A stretch of DNA of 64,000 nucleotides from an uncultured Prevotellaceae bacterium (lineage in GTDB: Bacteria > Bacteroidota > Bacteroidia > Bacteroidales > Bacteroidaceae): NCBI GenBank assembly GCA_902776195.1, contig CACYPF010000009.1, forward strand, positions 28,735 through 92,734. Reading direction: 5' to 3'. Of this stretch, positions 59,489 to 64,000 are shown piece after piece; within the stretch, counting starts at the first letter, position 1, and every line of letters begins with the position of its first letter. The position numbers and the translations under genes are program-made. The notes under the pieces were generated by a model. The model made no database searches. It saw only the letters and a list, made by a program, of their open reading frames with translations, and was not told the DNA's origin.

Positions 59489-62419
59489 GTGTACAATAAT
59501 GTACCCGAAGGTGAGGCAAACACAGTATCTGTAAGCCAGAACAACTGGAATGAGAAGGCTGACGACAACACGAAGCTTGTCATTCCTGCTACTATCACTT
59601 TCTCTGTCAAAGGTAAAGACTTTGAGAATGTTGATATTGACAAGGAGGTAACTTTTGATGTTGTTGAAATTGATGACAACGGTTTCGCAAATCTCGACGA
59701 GCTGGCATCAGTTACTATCCCTGCTTCTATCAAGAAAATCGGAGAGTCTGCTTTCGCTGACGACTATGCACTGACTTCTGTACAGATTGCCACTGGCAGT
59801 AAACTGACAGAGATTGGAAATTATGCTTTCTCCGCATGGATCACTGAGAAGTTCGACCTTTCAAGTGCCACTTCTCTGACGACTCTGCCTGCGAAGCTTT
59901 TCCTTTCTGCTACTGCAGAACAGAATCCTTATGTGAAGGAAGTCGTACTGCCTGCAAGCATCACGGACATCAGCACTGCCCTTGCTAAACTGCCTAATCT
60001 GGAGAAAGTGAATATCACTGACACCAAGCTGGCATCTCTGGCAGTGGGTGCTTTGGAGGGCAACACCAAGATTACAGCCCTGGAGCTTCCCGCAACCTGT
60101 AAGACTATTGCAGACGGTGCTTTGACGAGCACTAAGGTTGCAGACTTGACCATCAATGCTTATCAGACAGATAATTCACAGTCTGTCGGTAAGGTTTATG
60201 GAGATGTTGCTGCAGACAAGAAAGTCCTGACCAAGTTGACTGTAAAGGGTGAGTTCAAGGGAACTATCGCTGCCAATGCTTTCAATGCTCTTGATAATCT
60301 TGCCGAAGTTAAGTTCGATGCAGTAAGCGGAACAATCACAGCAGGTGCATTCACCGCTAACCCCAAGTTGAATAAGATCACTCTTGGTGACGTGAAGGCT
60401 GGTGCTAATATCCAGGCAGCTTTCGCTTCTACACTTGTTGCTGGTGCTGACCTGAAGATTGGTAACATCGGTGCCGCTACTATCGCTGCTTCCGCATTCA
60501 CGGGTCTGAAGAGCGTGGAGATTGGTGATATCGCTACCACAACCGCTATCGGTGATGGTGCTTTCGCTGGTGCAAAACTCGCTACTATTACTGTAGGTGA
60601 CATCACTGGTAAGATCGGTGCCTCTTTCGCTTCTACTCTTCCTGCTGGTGCTGACCTGACGATTGAGGAGATTGGTGCTGACGCTCAAATCGCTGATGAT
60701 GCATTCACGGGTCTGAAGAGCGTGGAGATTGGTGATATCGCTGCCACTACCGCTATCGGTGATGGTGCTTTCGCTGGTGCAAATCTCGCTACTATTACTG
60801 TAGGTGAGATCACTGGTAATATCGGTGCCTCTTTCGTTTCTACTCTTGCTGCTGGTGCTGAGGTGACTATTGAGTCTATCGGTGAGGGCGCAAATCTCGG
60901 TGCTAACGCATTCAAGAGCATTAAGTCTCTGACGATTACTAATGGTATCAGCGCTGGTACTTTCGCAGCTGGCTCATTTGTATATGTTGATGCCAACAAC
61001 GTAACAGCAAATCTCGGTGCCATCAGTGGTGGTACATTCACTGCAGGCGCTATCACTGGTCCTACGACCGCTGGTAAAGAGTTGACTCTGACTATCGGTA
61101 ACGTTTCCGCTCCTCTGACTAACAATCTGGCTACCGGTAACATCAAGAAAGCTACCGTAGGTGAGATCTCCAAGGCTGTGTGTCTCGATGTGTTCGGTGC
61201 TGCTAAGGAAATCGTGTTCGGTGATATCAAGGAGGGTGGTTCTCTTACTGCGTTTGCTGCTGCCAACACCACTCTTGCTAAGGTTACCTTCGCCGCTATC
61301 GAGGTGGCTACCGGTATTACTGCTGACGCTTTCAACAATGCCACTATGCTCGCCACTGTAAACTTCAGCGGTCTGCTGGCTGATGGTGCTGTAGCTGCCA
61401 GTGCCTTCAAGACTGCTGGTTCTGCACTTGCTGCCGGTACCAATATGGTAGTTACTTACAAGCCAGCTGACGATCAGCTGACAAAGCCTTTCAATCAGGC
61501 TACTTTCGGTGCTTTAAGTGATCCGGTTAAGGTTACCCTGAAGACTACCCAGAAGTTCTTCGATAACTATACCGAGGCTGCTGGTGTTGTAACATGGTTC
61601 TACCGTACCACTGCAGAATTCTCAAAGGCTGCTGTTACGAAGACTATCAAGTTCGAGGGTGAGGTTGCTCCTGATGGATACAAGTATGCTCGCTTCTATG
61701 TCGCAAAGGATGAGAAAGCCGTATTCAACAAGGTTGATGGTGTGACAGCTTACTCTATCTACGTAGACGGTGAGGACATCTACATGAATCCGCTCCGTGT
61801 ATATGGTGGTAAGTATCAGATCAATGGTGTTTCTGCTATCCGTGCTGCCATTGTAGTGAAGTCTAAGTCTGGTGAGGATATCACTGTTACTATGAATCCT
61901 GATGAGGCTCCTACCAAGCAGTCTATCCAGAACGCAGATGATAAGTTCGGTATCCTCTACAACGATATGGCTACTGCTCTGACTGGTGCTAAGATTACCA
62001 TGGAGAATACTGCTTTCTTCAAGTTGACAGACGGTACTACTAGTGTTAACTGGGCTACTCTGCAGACCGATGCTAATTATGCAAACAACAATGCAATTGT
62101 ACTGCTTTCTAATCCTGCTAAGTCCAACTACATCCAGTTCGCAGACTTCGATCCTGAGACTCAGCCAACCGTTAAGATTGCTGCCGGTGGTTACTATCTG
62201 CTGACCAAGAAGGCTGCAACAGGCTCACGTCAGGTTGTATGGCTTGATGAGGATGGCAACACTACAGCTATCGAGAGTGTGAAGGTTGCTACTGAGGAGG
62301 CTGGTGAGATGAACGATGCCACCAACAATGCTACCTACAACCTCAATGGTATGCGTGTGAACAATACGAACCAGAAGGGTGTTTACATCAAGAACGGTAA
62401 GAAGTTCATTGTAAAATAA
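59489..62419 (+). CDS. BspA-like leucine-rich-repeat surface protein lacking a normal N terminus
   Basis: A 976-residue product of LRR_5-type repeats (LASVTIPASIKKIGESAFAD, GLKSVEIGDIA). The C terminus NATYNLNGMRVNNTNQKG then VYIKNGKKFIVK is the sorting-type ending common in Prevotella surface proteins. The listed start is a GTG; coding-like sequence continues upstream to 59432 (TYEGTIQDNLKGLKF) and stops at an in-frame TAA (59429). No signal peptide is present. The nearest ATG (59436) is in another frame and ends after eight codons. The 5' end may be truncated, frameshifted or switchable. Strong codon repetition in the middle comes from tandem duplication. Confidence 0.75.
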   Translation: MYNNVPEGEANTVSVSQNNWNEKADDNTKLVIPATITFSVKGKDFENVDIDKEVTFDVVEIDDNGFANLDELASVTIPASIKKIGESAFADDYALTSVQIATGSKLTEIGNYAFSAWITEKFDLSSATSLTTLPAKLFLSATAEQNPYVKEVVLPASITDISTALAKLPNLEKVNITDTKLASLAVGALEGNTKITALELPATCKTIADGALTSTKVADLTINAYQTDNSQSVGKVYGDVAADKKVLTKLTVKGEFKGTIAANAFNALDNLAEVKFDAVSGTITAGAFTANPKLNKITLGDVKAGANIQAAFASTLVAGADLKIGNIGAATIAASAFTGLKSVEIGDIATTTAIGDGAFAGAKLATITVGDITGKIGASFASTLPAGADLTIEEIGADAQIADDAFTGLKSVEIGDIAATTAIGDGAFAGANLATITVGEITGNIGASFVSTLAAGAEVTIESIGEGANLGANAFKSIKSLTITNGISAGTFAAGSFVYVDANNVTANLGAISGGTFTAGAITGPTTAGKELTLTIGNVSAPLTNNLATGNIKKATVGEISKAVCLDVFGAAKEIVFGDIKEGGSLTAFAAANTTLAKVTFAAIEVATGITADAFNNATMLATVNFSGLLADGAVAASAFKTAGSALAAGTNMVVTYKPADDQLTKPFNQATFGALSDPVKVTLKTTQKFFDNYTEAAGVVTWFYRTTAEFSKAAVTKTIKFEGEVAPDGYKYARFYVAKDEKAVFNKVDGVTAYSIYVDGEDIYMNPLRVYGGKYQINGVSAIRAAIVVKSKSGEDITVTMNPDEAPTKQSIQNADDKFGILYNDMATALTGAKITMENTAFFKLTDGTTSVNWATLQTDANYANNNAIVLLSNPAKSNYIQFADFDPETQPTVKIAAGGYYLLTKKAATGSRQVVWLDEDGNTTAIESVKVATEEAGEMNDATNNATYNLNGMRVNNTNQKGVYIKNGKKFIVK
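60494..60907 (+). repeat. 207-bp tandem duplication in the BspA-like gene
   Basis: The sequence from 60494 recurs from 60701 with few changes, a 207-bp (69-residue) period, beginning with AFTGLKSVEIGDIA in both. A more diverged copy precedes it. The duplication keeps the frame. Confidence 0.85.
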
Positions 62420-62502
62420 AACGTGAATTCGTAATTTAATCACTATTGGTATGCAGGAGTCTGCGCTCCTGCATACTTTAAATAATAAAACGAAAAGGAA
62501 AA

Positions 62503-62649
62503 ATGAAGAAAACATATTTTGCTCCAGAGATGGAGGATGTAAAGATTGACATGAAGTACACCATTCTCGCAGGTTCTGTTCCTGGTTCTAAGGATGGTGA
62601 CGACCCTGAGACAAAGGAGACCGATCCTGATTACAATTTGTTCGATTAA
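62503..62649 (+). CDS. Short peptide downstream of the BspA-like gene
   Basis: A 48-residue frame, MKKTYFAPEMEDVKIDMKYT then ILAGSVPGSK and an Asp/Glu-rich tail ending YNLFD, preceded by AAAAGGAAAA at the right distance. The MKKTYxxPEMExxxxxxxxxxLAGS layout is recognisable in many small Prevotella and Bacteroides proteins that lack a named function. No classical signal peptide. It lies 83 bases after the surface-protein stop, so it may be co-transcribed. Peptide-precursor-like shape (leader, LAGS, acidic tail) is only suggestive. Confidence 0.65.
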   Translation: MKKTYFAPEMEDVKIDMKYTILAGSVPGSKDGDDPETKETDPDYNLFD

Positions 62650-62740
62650 TTCTGTGCTAAGGAATCGGGGAGGAGCTGCTCAGTCAACCGGCTATGCCGA
62701 TAACTGAATGCCCTGCCCCTGATCGTTTATAACATGCCAC

Positions 62741-62775
62741 TCTGGGGCGCAGGGCTTCGCGCCTTGCGCCCCAGA
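62741..62775 (+). terminator. Strong GC-rich hairpin
   Basis: TCTGGGGCGCA (62741-62751) pairs perfectly with TGCGCCCCAGA (62765-62775); the 13-base loop contains GGC and GCC that can also pair. There is no long T run, but it probably ends the surface-protein transcript. The rest of 62650-62850 shows nothing else clear. Confidence 0.65.
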
Positions 62776-62851
62776 ATTATTTAAACCTAAAACATAAATC
62801 AAGAGAATATGGAGAAAGAGACGATGTACTGGTTGAGGAAACTCGGGGACT

Positions 62852-62960
62852 GAATGATCCACAATGAAAATCGCGGACTGTTCTTGCTCTGGCAAGCGAC
62901 TTCGTCGATGACCGAATGATCCACTTAACGACTTTTGTCGATGACAGCCTGATCCACTCC
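62852..62960 (+). repeat. Left repeat block next to the toxin gene
   Basis: Contains a 44-bp segment (62883-62926) identical to 63688-63731 and a degenerate copy of the 37-bp unit after it (GTCGATGACAGCCTGATCC, from 62937). A partial unit GAATGATCCAC is at 62852. Confidence 0.88.
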
Positions 62961-63025
62961 CTGTATTCTAAGGAATTCGCCAAAACACTGAATCTTGTAG
63001 TGCGGTGGGGGTCATTTCATATTGT

Positions 63026-63346
63026 CTATTTAACCCTCTTGACCAGGCTTGACGGTTCACGTCTCATGTCCCATACATCATCAATATATACAATGTCGTT
63101 CTCTGGTACATAATGGTAAACTAACTTGAAATTCTTTAGAACAACTGTAGACCTGAATCCTTCCTTGAAATTAGTTAACAGAGGTTCTATGAATCCCGTT
63201 AATGGATAATTTTCCAGACGTAATAATCGCTTAGAAACATTGTTAAAAAAATGTTTGGCTGCCTTCGCACCAAACTCCTCCTTAGAATATAATAATTGCT
63301 TTCTATATTCATTCCATGCTCTTTCAGTCCAAACTATCTGAGCCAT
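63026..63346 (-). CDS. RelE/ParE-family toxin
   Basis: A 106-residue toxin-like protein. WTERAWNEYRKQLLYSKEEFG is typical of the helical start (seen from WTERAWNEY), with RLLRLENYPLTGF, FRSTVVLKNFKLVYHYV and IDDVWDMRREPSSL at the end. ParE members block gyrase and RelE members cut mRNA; which applies cannot be told here. It overlaps the antitoxin gene by 13 bases and is the downstream gene, as is usual. Confidence 0.85.
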   Translation of the reverse strand: MAQIVWTERAWNEYRKQLLYSKEEFGAKAAKHFFNNVSKRLLRLENYPLTGFIEPLLTNFKEGFRSTVVLKNFKLVYHYVPENDIVYIDDVWDMRREPSSLVKRVK

Positions 63347-63600
63347 TCAAATTCTGTTTCTAATAGTTGATTTGCCTTATCTTTAGATATGATTTTGCCG
63401 TCTTTTACTTGCTCTAAGCTCATAGAGATGCGACTTTCCAGTTCTTCCAGAGTATATGGCGTAGTGTCTGAGACAGGAACAGGAATCTGAGAAGCCCGTA
63501 AGTTTTTGACATAACATAGAACTTTTGCTAACATTGATTCGTCATTTGCAAAAGAATCAATCTGTTGCACTAACTCCGTTTTTAATTGTATTGCCGTCAT
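63334..63600 (-). CDS. Antitoxin of the RelE/ParE pair
   Basis: An 88-residue protein starting MTAIQLKTELVQQIDSFAND, with an N-terminal helix-rich part and an acidic, toxin-binding C terminus (ISKDKANQLLETEFEWLR). No clear DNA-binding family is seen. The assignment rests on size, overlap with the toxin gene and gene order. Confidence 0.75.
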   Translation of the reverse strand: MTAIQLKTELVQQIDSFANDESMLAKVLCYVKNLRASQIPVPVSDTTPYTLEELESRISMSLEQVKDGKIISKDKANQLLETEFEWLR

Positions 63601-63620
63601 TATTTTTATGATTCCTGCTG

Positions 63621-63652
63621 CAAAGTTAAGTATTCTTTAGTAAACCTCCAAA
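63621..63652 (-). promoter_or_regulatory. Promoter of the toxin-antitoxin pair
   Basis: On the minus strand TTTG (63649-63652), 20 bases, TAACTTTG (63621-63628), about 20 bases before the antitoxin start. Confidence 0.8.
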
Positions 63653-63675
63653 TAATTCACAAAAAATTATCAAGG

Positions 63676-63807
63676 GAAAATCGGGGACTTGCTCTGGCAA
63701 GCGACTTCGTCGATGACCGAATGATCCACTTGGCAAAACGATTTCGTCGATGACCGAATGATCCACTTGGCAAAACGATTTCGTCGATGACTGCCTGATT
63801 TACATGA
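63676..63807 (+). repeat. Right repeat block next to the antitoxin gene, 37-bp units
   Basis: TTCGTCGATGAC recurs at 63706, 63743 and 63780, exactly 37 bases apart, each unit holding GAATGATCCACTTGGCAAAA or a variant. The first 44 bases (63688-63731) are identical to 62883-62926. There are no spacers between the units. Confidence 0.9.
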
Positions 63808-63885
63808 TGTCAAAGAACGCTTTTGGGTGTCGGGACTTCCCTTTTGACGTTTGCAAAGATATAACAATTGGAAAGGATTACTATG

Positions 63886-63943
63886 CACATCCTGACTCTT
63901 TCTGACTCTTTCTGACTCTTCTTGTCACATCCTGACTCTTTTA
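63886..63943 (+). repeat. TGACTCTT repeats in 10-bp phase
   Basis: TGACTCTT at 63893, 63903, 63913 and 63933; CACATCC precedes the first and last, giving a 40-bp higher repeat. The remaining bases to 64000 show no gene. Confidence 0.8.
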
Positions 63944-64000
63944 TCATTTTCGCCAGCGGTCCTTTTGTCTGGGCTCCTCGGTGAAGGTCCAAGCCCCAAG

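Noticed and set aside
60685-61443. 252-codon Ala/Val/Pro-rich frame antisense to the BspA-like gene
   Set aside because: Composition comes from reverse-reading repeated GGTGCT-type codons; no start signal.
63676-63807. CRISPR array
   Set aside because: The 37-bp units are adjacent copies without unique spacers, and no cas genes are present.

Overview
The window looks like the chromosome of an anaerobic member of the Bacteroidales, most likely Prevotellaceae. Most promoters fit the Bacteroidetes sigma pattern (TTTG, 19-20 bases, then TAnnTTTG), and several start codons lie almost at the transcription start. The gene content agrees: LruC-domain lipoproteins, TonB-dependent receptors, an S46 dipeptidyl peptidase, DUF3160 and DUF4369 proteins, a BspA-like leucine-rich-repeat protein, a fused SpmA-SpmB protein and two class III (anaerobic) ribonucleotide reductases. 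All family calls come from reading motifs in the sequence; no database search was run.

Layout. Bases 1-3598 are the right end of an integrated element: a partial unknown gene, an AlbA_2/Schlafen-type ATP-binding protein, and a tyrosine recombinase facing a tRNA-Met 3' fragment that marks the attachment site. Bases 3600-9441 hold three LruC-type lipoproteins, with a 22-bp minisatellite and a 90-bp inverted repeat between two of them. Bases 9468-16336 hold a SpmAB-like membrane protein, a flippase and a DPP7-type peptidase, convergent with a DEAD-box helicase. Bases 16392-20269 are an anaerobic operon: nrdD, nrdG, a LOG-family gene and a formate/nitrite channel. Bases 20266-31587 carry minus-strand operons (dapB, lepB, a S26 paralogue lacking both catalytic residues, wbqC-like; Nudix and sialate esterase; CapA, DUF3160 and a TlpA-like protein) plus an alpha/beta hydrolase gene. 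Bases 31679-43687 carry a TonB receptor, a galacturonokinase-like kinase with a nucleotidyltransferase, a TPP-riboswitch thiamine-uptake operon (receptor, PnuT, thiamine pyrophosphokinase) and two lipoproteins. Bases 43689-47738 carry a second nrdD/nrdG pair, an acyltransferase-like gene and tRNA-Arg. Bases 47838-52998 hold a MaoC-like gene and a housekeeping cluster (an unknown gene, rpoN, a PAP2-like gene, purE, ispG). Bases 53019-58812 hold three tandem histidine phosphatases, sufE and a U32-family gene. Bases 58813-64000 form an accessory region: a structured non-coding stretch, a BspA-like protein without a normal start, a 48-residue peptide gene, and a toxin-antitoxin pair between identical direct repeats.

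The feature that runs through the whole window is its load of short repeats: 7-, 9-, 10-, 21-, 22- and 37-bp tandem arrays, and a dispersed palindromic element. Some lie in promoters or between operon genes. Others have been captured in frame inside coding sequences (galacturonokinase-like kinase, thiamine pyrophosphokinase, helicase tail, Schlafen-type linker). I see no defence island or biosynthetic cluster. The strongest candidates for undescribed biology are the decamer TCTAGA array between nrdD and nrdG, the in-frame palindromic insertions, the active-site-less S26 paralogue coupled to lepB, the tRNA-Arg/mRNA junction, and the toxin-antitoxin cassette between 44-bp direct repeats.
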